Positions 42,439 through 52,172 of a DNA stretch of 64,000 nt are shown here, one piece after another. The position numbers and the translations under genes were made by a program. The stretch comes from Ammoniphilus resinae (GTDB taxonomy: Bacteria > Bacillota > Bacilli > Aneurinibacillales > RAOX-1), in contig NZ_JAGGKT010000002.1 of assembly GCF_017873965.1 (NCBI RefSeq), positions 472,312-536,311 on the forward strand. The letters run 5' to 3'. The stretch's first letter is position 1; each line of letters starts with the position of its first letter. Below the pieces are notes generated by a model. It worked only from the letters and a program-made list of their open reading frames with translations, was not told the DNA's origin and searched no databases.

Positions 42439-43629
42439 GTGCAAGTAACTGGAGATCAACATCTCGTAAAAAGAATAAATAAATCAATTGTTTTAGAAAC
42501 CATTCGCAGAAGATCCCCCTTATCCAGGACACAGATATCCGAATTTACCGGATTAAATAAAGGTACGGTTTCTTCTTTAGTTAATGAACTTATTGAAGAG
42601 AATCTTACTTTTGAGATTGGACCAGGCAAATCAAGTGGTGGTCGAAAACCGGTTATGCTTCTTTTTAATAAAGATGCTGGTTTTACGATTGGCATAGACC
42701 TTGGGGTTAACTATATTATTGCGATCCTTACAGATTTACAAGGAAATATCGTTCAACAAAAAAAAATAGGCATTCAAAACGACAACTATATAAACATTAC
42801 GTCTTCTTTAAAGGATTTAATCCGTACTTTAATCCAAGAAGCCCCACCCTCTCATTATGGTGTTGTTGGAATAGGGATTGGTGTTCCTGGGATTGTAGAC
42901 GCTGAAGGTTTTATTCTTCTCGCTCCAAATTTAGGCTGGGAAAATGTTGATTTAAAAATGATATTAGCAGAGGAATTCAATATCCCCTTTTTAATTGATA
43001 ATGAAGCAAATGCTGGAGCCTTGGGTGAAAAACTATTCGGTGCTGGAAAACAAACCTCCAATTTAATTTATATTAGTGTAGGGATGGGGATTGGTGCCGG
43101 AATTATCATTAATAACGAATTATACCGAGGCTTATCGGGATTTTCTGGTGAGGTTGGTCATTCCATTATTGAAGTGAATGGAAGAAAATGTAGGTGTGGG
43201 AATCGCGGGTGTTGGGAGTTGTATGCCTCAGAAAACGCACTATTTCAGCTTGTTAAGTCACTTCCAAGCTATCCTTTTGGATTGAAAGAGAGGGAAATTG
43301 ATATTGACCAATTAGTTTATCTTGCCAATGGTGGGAATCACGAAATTATTCATTCGTTTAGCCAAATTGGGGAATATTTGGGACTTGGAGTTACAAATAT
43401 AATTAACTTATTTAATCCTGAGCTTATAATCCTGGGCAATCAATTCACAATAGCTGAGAATTGGATCACGAATCCACTGCTACGCACTATTGAGAGTAGA
43501 GCCTTACCTTTTAGTAAAAAAAGAGTCACCATTAAATTCTCTACACTCGGCATAAAATCGGGTGCTCTAGGGGCCTCCTCTTTGGCCATTAACCATTTCT
43601 TCTCCAAGATGACTGTATCCGTGGAATAA
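42439..43629 (+). CDS. ROK-family transcriptional regulator
   Basis: A 396-residue repressor with an N-terminal winged helix-turn-helix (LSRTQISEFTGLNKGTVSSL) and ROK domain (GIDLGVNYI, LIDNEANAGALG, GMGIGAGII, GEVGHSII, zinc cluster CRCGNRGCWE). It starts at GTG 42439, eight bases after GGAGG. It lies 49 bases ahead of an MFS transporter gene on the same strand, so it probably regulates sugar uptake by that carrier and perhaps the divergent SDR. Its layout parallels the ROK protein at 4867. Confidence 0.87.
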   Translation: MQVTGDQHLVKRINKSIVLETIRRRSPLSRTQISEFTGLNKGTVSSLVNELIEENLTFEIGPGKSSGGRKPVMLLFNKDAGFTIGIDLGVNYIIAILTDLQGNIVQQKKIGIQNDNYINITSSLKDLIRTLIQEAPPSHYGVVGIGIGVPGIVDAEGFILLAPNLGWENVDLKMILAEEFNIPFLIDNEANAGALGEKLFGAGKQTSNLIYISVGMGIGAGIIINNELYRGLSGFSGEVGHSIIEVNGRKCRCGNRGCWELYASENALFQLVKSLPSYPFGLKEREIDIDQLVYLANGGNHEIIHSFSQIGEYLGLGVTNIINLFNPELIILGNQFTIAENWITNPLLRTIESRALPFSKKRVTIKFSTLGIKSGALGASSLAINHFFSKMTVSVE

Positions 43630-43678
43630 AATTTATAAATAGGATAGGAAATCTTTAAAAAACTGGGAGGAATCAACG

Positions 43679-44866
43679 TTGCGAAAAGTTGACCATGGTG
43701 TATTTATCTTGATTACATTTTTATACTGGTTTTCGCTTTATATTTATGTACCTATACTAACACCCTATCTAGAGTGGATGGGATCCAGCTATACCTATAT
43801 TGGCATAGTACTCGCCAGTTACGGAATCATACAAATGCTTATCCGGTTACCACTAGGGATATACTCAGATTACTTAAAAGTACGCCGCCCATTTATTGCA
43901 CTCGGATTTATAACAAGTGCAATAAGTTGTTTTGGATTTGTTGTTTTGCAACAAGCCGAATGGGCCCTTTTATCCCGAGCCATCTCTGGTATTACAGCCT
44001 CTACATGGGTTGCATTTACCGTTCTTTATTCCAGCTATTACGCACAACAGACCGCCAAAGCTATGGCAAACATCCAGTTTGTGACGGTTGTTACCCAACT
44101 AATAAGTATGGGGTTAAGCGGCTATTTAGTCAGTAAAATGGGATGGCATGCTCCATTTTGGCTTGGCGGAATCGTTGCCTTGATAGGTCTTCTCCTTACA
44201 TTTTTTATCAAGGAGCCTGCCGAAGGTGTCAGCAGACCTCCAATACAACTTAAGGAATTGGCTTTAGTCTTAAAAGATTCCACGCTAATAAAAGTATCTA
44301 TATTGTCTATTCTAGCCCATGGAATTCTTTTCGTAACCACGTTTGGCTTTACACCCTCGTATGCCCTTACTATCGGAGCAAGCGAACAGGATCTTAGTCT
44401 TCTTATCTTGTCCTTTATGGCACCACATGCGATTGCCGCTTTACTTGCTGGAAGGGTTTTTGTGGCTCACTTAGGAAAATGGGGAACATTAATACTAGGG
44501 TTTCTAGGCAGTTCCATCTTTTCGTCACTAATTCCCATAATGCCTTCCTTAGGATGGTTATGCTTATCCCAAGCTTTCAATGGGTTTTTCCAGGGAATTA
44601 TCTTTCCCTTATTCTTAAGTATGGCCATTGAATCTATTGAATCTGAAAAAAGAGCGACAGCAATGGGTTTTTATCAAGCGGTTTATTCACTTGGCATGTT
44701 TATGGGACCTTTTTTAGCAGGTTGGTTGATCGAGCATTTCGGATTAAATAGTGGATTTCAGGTCGCTGGTATTTCAGGGCTTATCGCTCTTGGTTTCTCT
44801 ATATATTGGGCCAAACAGTACAGAGATAGTTTAGTAATTAACCAAAGTAAAAGTGTACAAAATTAG
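43679..44866 (+). CDS. Major facilitator superfamily transporter
   Basis: A 395-residue twelve-helix carrier. The first helix is VFILITFLYWFSLYIYVPI, and the loop 2-3 signature is RLPLGIYSDYLKVRR, an MFS antiporter-type motif. It starts at TTG 43679, eight bases after GGGAGG. Cotranscription with the ROK regulator suggests a sugar or sugar-derived solute. Direction of transport is not evident. A strong terminator follows. Confidence 0.85.
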   Translation: MRKVDHGVFILITFLYWFSLYIYVPILTPYLEWMGSSYTYIGIVLASYGIIQMLIRLPLGIYSDYLKVRRPFIALGFITSAISCFGFVVLQQAEWALLSRAISGITASTWVAFTVLYSSYYAQQTAKAMANIQFVTVVTQLISMGLSGYLVSKMGWHAPFWLGGIVALIGLLLTFFIKEPAEGVSRPPIQLKELALVLKDSTLIKVSILSILAHGILFVTTFGFTPSYALTIGASEQDLSLLILSFMAPHAIAALLAGRVFVAHLGKWGTLILGFLGSSIFSSLIPIMPSLGWLCLSQAFNGFFQGIIFPLFLSMAIESIESEKRATAMGFYQAVYSLGMFMGPFLAGWLIEHFGLNSGFQVAGISGLIALGFSIYWAKQYRDSLVINQSKSVQN

Positions 44867-44880
44867 GCAACTATTAAAAT

Positions 44881-44917
44881 GAAAAAAATCGCTTGTTACA
44901 AACAAGCGATTTTTTTC
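44881..44917. terminator. Bidirectional Rho-independent terminator
   Basis: A 17-bp stem GAAAAAAATCGCTTGTT/complement (44881-44897 and 44901-44917, loop ACA) with A/T-runs on both flanks separates the converging MFS gene (plus) and aldo/keto reductase gene (minus). Confidence 0.9.
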
Positions 44918-44946
44918 ATTTATTCTATTCTGGAAACATTGCAGAT

Positions 44947-45960
44947 TTACCTTCCTCTTCTCTGCTGATCTTCTGCTGCCAGATCATACGGATAGGATAC
45001 TTCTAATTCACTAGCTTGATTCAAGCGGTTCATCTGCTGATCGGTCAAACTCCAGCCAACTGCACCCAAGTTATTTTCTAATTGTTCCATCGTCCTTACT
45101 CCAATAATCGGTGAAGTAACCACGGGGTTTTGCATCACCCACTTTAAAGCAATCTGTGCTGGGGTCTTTTCCGCTTCCCTTGCCACATCATGAAGTACAT
45201 CAAGCACCTTCCATGTGTGTTCATTATTATACCTATTCCACGACTCACCCCATCCTTTTTCTTCCGCAATCTCTACCCTTGTTCCTTGAGGCGGCTTTTC
45301 CATTCCTCTCTTAAATTTCCCGCTTAACCAACCGCCTTTCAAGGGACTCCACGGTATCACACCAATCCCCTCGTTTTCACATACCGGAAAAAGCTCCCAC
45401 TCTGTTGCCCTCGATAAGAGATTGTATTGTGGTTGGAGACAACAAAAAGTTTCCCATCCTCTACTGCGACTAAGGTCAACTGCCTTCTGCAGTTGCCAGC
45501 CCCTAAAGTTGCTAACACCAATGTAGCGCACAAGCCCTTTACGAACTAAATCGTTTAGTGTACTAAGCGTCTCTTCTAAAGGTGTCTTTGGGTCCCAAGC
45601 ATGGACCTGATACAGATCAATATAGTCCGTACCTAGTCTTTTCAAGCTTGCTTCGATACCAGAAAGAATATGTTTTCGACTTGTTCCTACGTCATTAGAA
45701 CCTTCTCCCATCGCAAACCGAACTTTTGTAGCAACAATAAAATCGTCCCGATTTTTTGTTTTTAACCAACGTCCTACGACCTCCTCAGATGCCCCTCGAG
45801 TATAAACGTCTGCAGTATCAATAAAATTCCCACCAGTTGTAGCAAATCGATCCAAGATCTTGTGGCTATCATTCTCATTAGTTTCTCTACCAAAAGTCAT
45901 CGTGCCCAAGCATAATTCACTTACCCTTATTCCTGTTTTGCCAAGATAAGACTGTTTCAT
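44947..45960 (-). CDS. Aldo/keto reductase (YajO/Tas type)
   Basis: A 337-residue aldo/keto reductase starting [20 protein letters not shown], typical of the YajO/Tas group. The tetrad is in [17 protein letters not shown] and YQVHAWD. I chose ATG 45960, six bases after GGGAGG; an upstream in-frame ATG (45999) has none. It is monocistronic. Its role in sugar metabolism is inferred only from the neighbourhood. The 270 bases upstream (45961-46230) hold no gene I can support. Confidence 0.86.
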   Translation of the reverse strand: MKQSYLGKTGIRVSELCLGTMTFGRETNENDSHKILDRFATTGGNFIDTADVYTRGASEEVVGRWLKTKNRDDFIVATKVRFAMGEGSNDVGTSRKHILSGIEASLKRLGTDYIDLYQVHAWDPKTPLEETLSTLNDLVRKGLVRYIGVSNFRGWQLQKAVDLSRSRGWETFCCLQPQYNLLSRATEWELFPVCENEGIGVIPWSPLKGGWLSGKFKRGMEKPPQGTRVEIAEEKGWGESWNRYNNEHTWKVLDVLHDVAREAEKTPAQIALKWVMQNPVVTSPIIGVRTMEQLENNLGAVGWSLTDQQMNRLNQASELEVSYPYDLAAEDQQRRGR

Positions 45961-46230
45961 AATTTGCCTCCCTGTATTTAGATTTATAAATAAGGTCATA
46001 CTATTCTGATATTTCTATATAAAGTTACTTAATTCCTATTTATTTCTCTAAAATATAGTGTTTAAAACCAAGCCTACTGATGGAAGAACCTCCCATGGAG
46101 GCATCTGATGATCTAACTAACTAAATCTATTCTCCTCGGGATCATCGGTTTCCAGAAAAAATCTCTATCACTTCACTGAAAGAAAAATAAACTAACCTTC
46201 CTGGAAAACGAGTCTGTTATTCATCAAATT

Positions 46231-47079
46231 CTATCCTTTTGTCGAGCCAGCGGTCAATCCCTCAATAATAAGCTTTTGTAAATAAACAAAACCAATAGCA
46301 ACAGGAACTACAATAACAACTGAAGCTGCCATTAATCGTCCCCAATCTACGGTCCATAGACCCATTAATAAGGACAATCCAGGAGTTAATGTACGAAGTG
46401 AATCATCTGATATAAACGTATAACCCAAAACAAATTCACTCCATGCATGAACAAAGGCATACAATCCTGTAGCAACAAGGGCAGGAAGTGATATAGGCAG
46501 GATTATCCGAAAAATTACACCAAAACGTGTACATCCATCAATGAAGGCTGATTCCTCCATATCAATTGGAATACTATCAAAAAATGACTTAAGCATCCAC
46601 GTTACAACAGGAATGGTAAAGGTTGTGTAAGTGATAATCATCGATGCATAAGTATCTAATAGATTAGCCTTCATCATGAATACGTATAAGGGGATAATCA
46701 ACATAACCACAGGCGTCATTTGAGCAATTAGCATTCCAATACCAATGGCTCGAATACCAGGAGTTTTACTCATTCTACTTAGTGTATAGGCAGCAAGAAG
46801 TGCGATAAACATAGATATTAGTGTTGTCATTGTTGAGACATAAGCACTGTTCTTTAGATAGGTGCCGAACTCTGATTCTATTAAGACGGATTGATAGTGC
46901 TCAACTGTAGGATTCATAGTTATGAATGTTGGGTCTTCTGTTCTAACTTCAGAATCAGGCTTAATGGACGTGGAAAACATCCATAGTACCGGAAAAATGG
47001 CATAGATTGAAAAAAAGATAAGCATAATGTAAGTTATAATTTTTAGGATTAACTTCTGCCTTTTTCTAGATTTAAACAA
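46231..47079 (-). CDS. CUT1 sugar ABC importer permease (MalG type)
   Basis: A 282-residue six-helix permease. The EAA loop is MEESAFIDGCTRFGVIFRII, and it ends GLTAGSTKG. It starts at TTG 47079 after GGAG with five-base spacing. It pairs with the MalF-type subunit at 47100 and the binding protein at 48119; no ATPase is encoded nearby. Confidence 0.9.
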   Translation of the reverse strand: MFKSRKRQKLILKIITYIMLIFFSIYAIFPVLWMFSTSIKPDSEVRTEDPTFITMNPTVEHYQSVLIESEFGTYLKNSAYVSTMTTLISMFIALLAAYTLSRMSKTPGIRAIGIGMLIAQMTPVVMLIIPLYVFMMKANLLDTYASMIITYTTFTIPVVTWMLKSFFDSIPIDMEESAFIDGCTRFGVIFRIILPISLPALVATGLYAFVHAWSEFVLGYTFISDDSLRTLTPGLSLLMGLWTVDWGRLMAASVVIVVPVAIGFVYLQKLIIEGLTAGSTKG

Positions 47080-47099
47080 TCGAACTCCAACCTCCCCCG

Positions 47100-48032
47100 T
47101 TATCCATTATTCTGTTTCTTCTCAACCTTAAAATAAGCGATGATAATACCAATTAGGATCAAAATCATGATAGAAGACAATGCAGACGCCTGTCCAAAAT
47201 GGTACTTTTCAAAAGCTTCTAAATAAGTTGTAATAGCAAGAGTTTCAGTAGCGTGAAGTGGACCACCTTCAGTTAACAACCAAATAAAGTCAAAATTATT
47301 AAAAGTCCAGATCACATGGAGAATAATAATAACAGCTGATACCCCTTTAAGAGAAGGTAAAATAATATACCAAAAACGTTGCCAGATACCTGCACCATCG
47401 ATTTCAGCTGCCTCAAGAATTTCCTTCGGTATGGATTGTAAACCGGCTAATAATGTGACTGTGTAGAAGGGAAATGTTCTCCAAACATTAACAAAGATAA
47501 CTGCAAGCATGGCTGTTCCTGCGGTACCTAACCAGTTAATGGATTCATCTAGAATCCCAACCTTTACCAGCATTACATTAAAAATTCCAAAGTCGGGATT
47601 TAAAATCCAACGCCATGTCATTGCCGCTACAACAATGGGAACTAACCACGGGATAAAAATTATTGCACGAAAAAACGTCTTTCCACGAATGTTTTGGTTT
47701 AATAGAATGGCGGTTACAATTCCAACAATATATTCTCCAATCACAGAACCAAAAGTCCAAATTAAACCTTGGTAAAGGTATTGGTAGAAAGTAGGATCTG
47801 ATAGAGCAGAAATGAAGTTATCAAGAAATATAAAAGCTTCTGCTTCCGGATTTAATAAATTGACACTATAAAAACTCATCTTAAACACTTCAATGAACGG
47901 AAGAACAAATAGAATGATCAGAAAAAAGATAGCTGGAAGCATAAATAAATAGGCAACACCATGTTTTTTTATGTATTTTTTTGGACGATATGATAAGTTT
48001 AACCTTGATTCTTCTTCCAGTCTCGGTTGCAT
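47100..48032 (-). CDS. CUT1 sugar ABC importer permease (MalF type)
   Basis: A 310-residue permease with first helix VAYLLMLPAIFFLIILFVLP-like (AYLFMLPAIFFLIILFVLP) and EAA loop LEAAEIDGAGIWQRFWYIIL. AAGGAGGG precedes ATG 48032. It lies downstream of the binding protein gene, separated by a stable hairpin (48064-48097). Confidence 0.9.
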   Translation of the reverse strand: MQPRLEEESRLNLSYRPKKYIKKHGVAYLFMLPAIFFLIILFVLPFIEVFKMSFYSVNLLNPEAEAFIFLDNFISALSDPTFYQYLYQGLIWTFGSVIGEYIVGIVTAILLNQNIRGKTFFRAIIFIPWLVPIVVAAMTWRWILNPDFGIFNVMLVKVGILDESINWLGTAGTAMLAVIFVNVWRTFPFYTVTLLAGLQSIPKEILEAAEIDGAGIWQRFWYIILPSLKGVSAVIIILHVIWTFNNFDFIWLLTEGGPLHATETLAITTYLEAFEKYHFGQASALSSIMILILIGIIIAYFKVEKKQNNG

Positions 48033-48063
48033 TCTTACCCTCCTTGAACAATCTTTATGGAGT

Positions 48064-48097
48064 TACAAGATGTGAGCCTCGCGGCCCACATCTTGTA
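48064..48097 (-). other. Intercistronic hairpin after the sugar-binding protein gene
   Basis: TACAAGATGTG (48064-48074) pairs perfectly with CACATCTTGTA (48087-48097); the GC-rich 12-base loop can pair further. No T-run follows in the direction of transcription. Same position relative to a binding-protein gene as the hairpins at 22710 and 31727. Confidence 0.7.
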
Positions 48098-48118
48098 TGT
48101 TTATTAGATAGATATTTT

Positions 48119-49462
48119 TTATTTGGCTGGGCTTTCACTTAATTCTCCATTTTCCTTTAACGAATTGTTAATTTGTTCACCAAGCCATAGAGCAATTTCT
48201 TCAGGGCTTTCTTCCGTTAATAAAGATTTTTGGATTGAGTCAATCATCGGTTGAATAATCCCCCCCATCGAAATACCGGGGAACGAGCGACCTTGATCGA
48301 GGAGTTTATTGAACCCTTCACCCCATTTTCCATCTTGTACAACGCCCGTATTTGGTGATCTTCCTGGATTAACCAATTTCTGTGTCTCCTCGCTTAACCA
48401 CCATGTCATAAAGGTAATCGCTTCTTTTTTATGTTCTGATCCCTCAAATGTTGCAAAAGAACCTACTTCCATAAATGTAGCCGGTACAGTGTTATACGGC
48501 GGGGCGGCAATCTGAACATCTTTCATGCTCTCGGGTTGTTCTGCCTCATAATTTTTTATCCAGGGACCATTCACAGTCGTTGCCACCCTTCCCTGGGCGA
48601 AATTTGTATCTAGTTCACGGTAACCCCAACTAGCAGAATCCTTATTAATCACACCATCTTTTAACATTGTTTTGTACAGTTTATATACTTCTACTGCCTT
48701 TTGAAGCTCTTCTGGGTTTTCGGCCCAAAGATTACGGTATTTTCCGTCCGGCATTTGATGAGCGATATCAGTCCCACTCTGCCAGAAGTATACAATTAAT
48801 TCTTGTGGGGCACGGGCCGATTGTCCAGAGATCCCAAAAGGAGCGACTCCTTGCTCTTTTAGTTTGGCGGAAAGCTCGAGCAATTCATCCCATGTTTTTG
48901 GTGGTTCAGTTACTCCTGCAGCCTTAAGTATATCTTCATGATACAGAAAAGCTCTAATCCCTAATTCTGATGGTACAGCTACAATTTTTCCATCTACGGA
49001 TAAGGTATCCCAAATGTTTTGTGGGATCTTCTCCTTTTCCTCCCATTTATTAATATCCTCTGTTAAATCCGGTAAAATTCCCATGCGATGGTAGGATACT
49101 AACCATTCGTTTAAAACGTCTGCCACATCCGGTGGATTCCCTGCATTTGCTGAGGTAATAATCTTATCTTTTGCTTGCTCGAGTGGAATGGATTGTGGCT
49201 TAACTTCAATATTCGGATGCTCCTGATTAAACTTTTCAATGGCTGCATAATGATTTTTATGCTCCTCATTATTCGCAGACATTGACCACCAGAGATCTAA
49301 AACTACTTTTTCTTGTTTCTCTACTGAGTTTTCCTTGGTGTTATTCGTTCCACTCTTATTCGTCTCGGAAGAGCTTGGCCCACTAGATCCACAGGCAGAT
49401 AGCAAAAGAGAACTAGTTAAGAAAAAACCGACCAGTAGAGAGTATCTTCTTTTGAGTTTCAT
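48119..49462 (-). CDS. Sugar-binding lipoprotein of a CUT1 ABC importer
   Basis: A 447-residue SBP family 1 lipoprotein. The signal peptide ends in the lipobox SLLLSAC, followed by a Ser/Asn/Thr linker. Typical elements are NPPDVADVLNEW, PPKTWDELLEL and a C-terminal FMTWWLSEETQK. It is the first gene of the importer unit, behind a promoter at 49505-49533. The divergent GH4 glycosidase two genes away suggests an alpha-galactoside or similar oligosaccharide as substrate; that is inference. Confidence 0.9.
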   Translation of the reverse strand: MKLKRRYSLLVGFFLTSSLLLSACGSSGPSSSETNKSGTNNTKENSVEKQEKVVLDLWWSMSANNEEHKNHYAAIEKFNQEHPNIEVKPQSIPLEQAKDKIITSANAGNPPDVADVLNEWLVSYHRMGILPDLTEDINKWEEKEKIPQNIWDTLSVDGKIVAVPSELGIRAFLYHEDILKAAGVTEPPKTWDELLELSAKLKEQGVAPFGISGQSARAPQELIVYFWQSGTDIAHQMPDGKYRNLWAENPEELQKAVEVYKLYKTMLKDGVINKDSASWGYRELDTNFAQGRVATTVNGPWIKNYEAEQPESMKDVQIAAPPYNTVPATFMEVGSFATFEGSEHKKEAITFMTWWLSEETQKLVNPGRSPNTGVVQDGKWGEGFNKLLDQGRSFPGISMGGIIQPMIDSIQKSLLTEESPEEIALWLGEQINNSLKENGELSESPAK

Positions 49463-49504
49463 TCTTTATCCCCCTTCATAGGAAAATATTGCTTATTATT
49501 TCTT

Positions 49505-49533
49505 ATAATAAATGCAAATATTATTCAAAACAA
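49505..49533 (-). promoter_or_regulatory. Promoter of the CUT1 importer unit (48119-46231)
   Basis: On the minus strand TTGTTT (49533-49528), 17 bases, TATTAT (49510-49505), 43 bases before the binding-protein start. Confidence 0.55.
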
Positions 49534-49545
49534 TGATAATTATCA
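49534..49545. promoter_or_regulatory. 12-bp palindrome TGATAATTATCA next to the -35 box
   Basis: A perfect palindrome directly abutting the -35 box of the importer promoter and 27 bases beyond the end of the AraC regulator gene. It is a candidate operator or activator site, but its AT-richness means it could be chance. Confidence 0.4.
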
Positions 49546-49571
49546 GTTAATATATGGTAATATCTTGCTTT

Positions 49572-50507
49572 TTATCTTAACTTCAATTCACCCACAGAGT
49601 AGATGTCTTTTCCTTCACGAAATCTTTCCGGAGATGTGCCGACCATTTTCCGAAATACTTTGCAAAAATAATTTCCATTCGAAAAACCTACACTTCGCCC
49701 AATTTGTTCAACGGAATGTTCTGTCTGATTGAGAAGTTGTACAGCTTTTTCAATCCGGACTTTCCGAATATACTGAGCTGGTGAGAGCCCCACAGATTTT
49801 GAAAATAACCGAGCAAAATGATATTTTGATAAACGGACTTCACAAGCCAAGTCTTCAAGCCTTATATCCTCACTAAAATACTTCTCAATATAGCGAATGG
49901 CAGTCACTATGGGTGCAGGCTTTTGTTCGGGCGGAGCATATAAAGAGGCATTCACCGTTCGATAACATTCCATCACGAAGGCATAAACCAAGGAAGAAGC
50001 AATAAACTTATCTGTGATGGTTTCTTTTACAGCACCTTCATAGATCTGATTAAGTTTCTTTATTACTGGTGAATCCGTATTTATTTTGAGTATATGACCG
50101 CACTGTTTTTGCAGTTCCCTCCACTTTGGCATTAAATTGTTTTCAAAAAAAGTAAGATAAATAAATTCCCAATGAGTATCATTATCCGAATAATAGTAAT
50201 GATGATCCCCTGGTATATTGACCAAAAAAGCTTCCCCAGGGCTAATTTTATGAACCACCCCATCAATCTCCAGTCTACCTGCACCTGAAAGAGTGTATTG
50301 AAATAGGCAACTATCTGGGTCTTTTCTATTCCGACCATCCCAGTTGTATCCTTGATAGGTCTGAATTTCCCATCCTACAGATCGGAGCTGAACAGGCATG
50401 TCCGACACTCCTTCAATAAAACGAAAACCATAGGAATGCTGTTGTCCCCTCATTTTCTTAAACAAGATTTTACCCTCCATATGAATAATTTTATCATTGA
50501 TGTTCAT
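49572..50507 (-). CDS. AraC-family transcriptional regulator
   Basis: A 311-residue regulator with an N-terminal cupin sugar-sensing domain (GRLEIDGVVHKISPGEAFLV and IPGDHHYYY) and two C-terminal helix-turn-helices (IRLEDLACEVRLSKYHFARL and SVEQIGRSVGFSNGNYFCKV). It resembles MelR/RafR-type activators of alpha-galactoside genes. It lies between the importer unit and the divergent GH4 gene (76-bp gap) and is therefore the natural regulator of both. The start ATG 50507 has only a weak GAG upstream. Confidence 0.87.
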   Translation of the reverse strand: MNINDKIIHMEGKILFKKMRGQQHSYGFRFIEGVSDMPVQLRSVGWEIQTYQGYNWDGRNRKDPDSCLFQYTLSGAGRLEIDGVVHKISPGEAFLVNIPGDHHYYYSDNDTHWEFIYLTFFENNLMPKWRELQKQCGHILKINTDSPVIKKLNQIYEGAVKETITDKFIASSLVYAFVMECYRTVNASLYAPPEQKPAPIVTAIRYIEKYFSEDIRLEDLACEVRLSKYHFARLFSKSVGLSPAQYIRKVRIEKAVQLLNQTEHSVEQIGRSVGFSNGNYFCKVFRKMVGTSPERFREGKDIYSVGELKLR

Positions 50508-50589
50508 TCATCTCGATTTTATTATACTTAATAGGAGCAATATTTTACATAATTAAAAATTATTTGCCTATTAACAAGGAGGTGTGGCG

Positions 50590-52062
50590 ATGTTGAAAAT
50601 AGCTATGATTGGTGCTGGAAGCGTTGGATTCACGCGTAGATTAATGATGGATATCTTAGCTGTAGAAGAATTCCGAGATACAGAATTCCGCTTTATGGAT
50701 ATTAATCAGGAAAACCTATCAATGGTTACTAATTTATGTAGGAAAATGATTCAAGATAATGGGCTTAATGCAACAATCCATCCAACAACCAACCGCATAG
50801 AGGCTGTAACAGATGCCGATTATGTCTTTTGTTTTGCTCGAGTAGGCGGATTGGAAGCATTCAAACACGATGTTGAGATCCCCTTGAAATATAGAATAGA
50901 TCAGTGTGTTGGGGACACATTAGGTCCAGGTGGCGTTTTTTTTGCTATGAGAGCCATTCCCGTACTATTAGGTATTGCCGAGGATATGAGAAAGTTTGCT
51001 AAACCTGGTGCCCTTTTACTCAACTATACCAATCCGATGGCTATGAACACATGGGCAGTTCGACGCGCTGGAGGAGTACCCATAGTGGGACTTTGTCATG
51101 GCGTTCAAGGGGGGCACAAGCAAATTGCAACGGCTCTTGGACTACCACCTGAGGAGGTTGACTTTATCTGTGCAGGTATTAACCATCAAACCTGGTATAT
51201 TCAAGTAACTCATAAAGGAAAGGATATGTTGCCTTATCTCCTCGAGTGCTTCGAAAATCACCCTGAGCTCTCACGAGACGAAAAAGTTCGTATAGATGTC
51301 CTTCGTCGATTTGGCTACTACTCCACTGAGTCGAACGGACATTTAAGTGAATATCTACCTTGGTACCGTAAACGTAGAGAGGAGATTGATCGGTGGATCA
51401 GTCAAACCCGTTGGATTAATGGGAGGACGGCTGGATATTTACACCATTGTGTTGAAAAAACGGATGAGTACAAGGTAATGTACCCCAAGTGGATGAGCGG
51501 TGAAGCCGAATATATCAAGTTGGGTGAGCGATCTGACGAACATGGTTCCTATATAATTGAAGCGCTAGAAACAGGACGGACCTATCGTGGTCATTTCAAC
51601 ATTGAAAACCGCGGATTAATTACTAACCTCCCTAACGCCAGCACGATTGAAATTCCTTGTTATGTTGATCGTAACGGGATTCAGCCTACATGGATAGGTG
51701 AGCTACCACCACAGTGCGCGGCAACTTGTAGAGCCAGCATTAGCGTACAGGAAATGGCTGTAGAGGCTGCACTAACAGGGAATAAAGAATTAGTAAAGTT
51801 GGCGGTTCTCCATGATCCACTGACAGCTGCCGTTTGTAACACGGAGGAAGTTTGGAAAATGTGCGACGAGATGTTTGAAGCACTGGCTCCTTGGATGCCA
51901 CAGTTTAATGGGGAGGGCAAAACGTGGAAGGATATCCCTCAACCTTTAGGTGGGACCTACCGTTTTCCACAGCCTGCTGTTGGATGGCAGCCCCCTGCTT
52001 TAGTAGGTGAAGCCAAACATATCGGTTCTGGCAATCTCTCTGTAGGACATCAAGATAATTAG
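50590..52062 (+). CDS. Glycoside hydrolase family 4 (alpha-galactosidase/alpha-glucosidase type)
   Basis: A 490-residue GH4 enzyme. This family cleaves glycosides by NAD-dependent oxidation and elimination and needs a divalent metal. The N-terminal Rossmann motif is IGAGSVGFT, the metal ligands are C169 (GLCHGVQ) and H199 (AGINHQTWY), and GDTLGPGG lies at residues 108-115. The CHGVQ/NHQTW pattern is nearest the MelA-type alpha-galactosidases, but galacturonidases and glucosidases are close. I chose ATG 50590, seven bases after AAGGAGG. It would act in the cytoplasm on the sugar imported by 46231-49462. Confidence 0.87.
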   Translation: MLKIAMIGAGSVGFTRRLMMDILAVEEFRDTEFRFMDINQENLSMVTNLCRKMIQDNGLNATIHPTTNRIEAVTDADYVFCFARVGGLEAFKHDVEIPLKYRIDQCVGDTLGPGGVFFAMRAIPVLLGIAEDMRKFAKPGALLLNYTNPMAMNTWAVRRAGGVPIVGLCHGVQGGHKQIATALGLPPEEVDFICAGINHQTWYIQVTHKGKDMLPYLLECFENHPELSRDEKVRIDVLRRFGYYSTESNGHLSEYLPWYRKRREEIDRWISQTRWINGRTAGYLHHCVEKTDEYKVMYPKWMSGEAEYIKLGERSDEHGSYIIEALETGRTYRGHFNIENRGLITNLPNASTIEIPCYVDRNGIQPTWIGELPPQCAATCRASISVQEMAVEAALTGNKELVKLAVLHDPLTAAVCNTEEVWKMCDEMFEALAPWMPQFNGEGKTWKDIPQPLGGTYRFPQPAVGWQPPALVGEAKHIGSGNLSVGHQDN

Positions 52063-52096
52063 AATTAGATATAAGCAAGTCCAATTTTATCATTAA

Positions 52097-52131
52097 CCAA
52101 AAAGGCGCAAGGAATAATATTTTCTTGCGCC
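52097..52131 (-). terminator. Rho-independent terminator of the epimerase unit
   Basis: GGCGCAAG (52104-52111) pairs with CTTGCGCC (52124-52131); on the minus strand TTTTTGGTT follows. It ends the minus-strand unit 53574-52173. On the plus strand, after the GH4 gene, no T-run follows. Confidence 0.7.
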
Positions 52132-52172
52132 CCATTGATTCTCTGAAGTATCCTCCATCACCATTAAGCTCC

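Noticed and set aside
46000-46230. Riboswitch or small gene upstream of the aldo/keto reductase
   Set aside because: I looked for conserved aptamer-like stems and open frames and saw only AT-rich sequence with a short CCTCCCATGGAGG palindrome.
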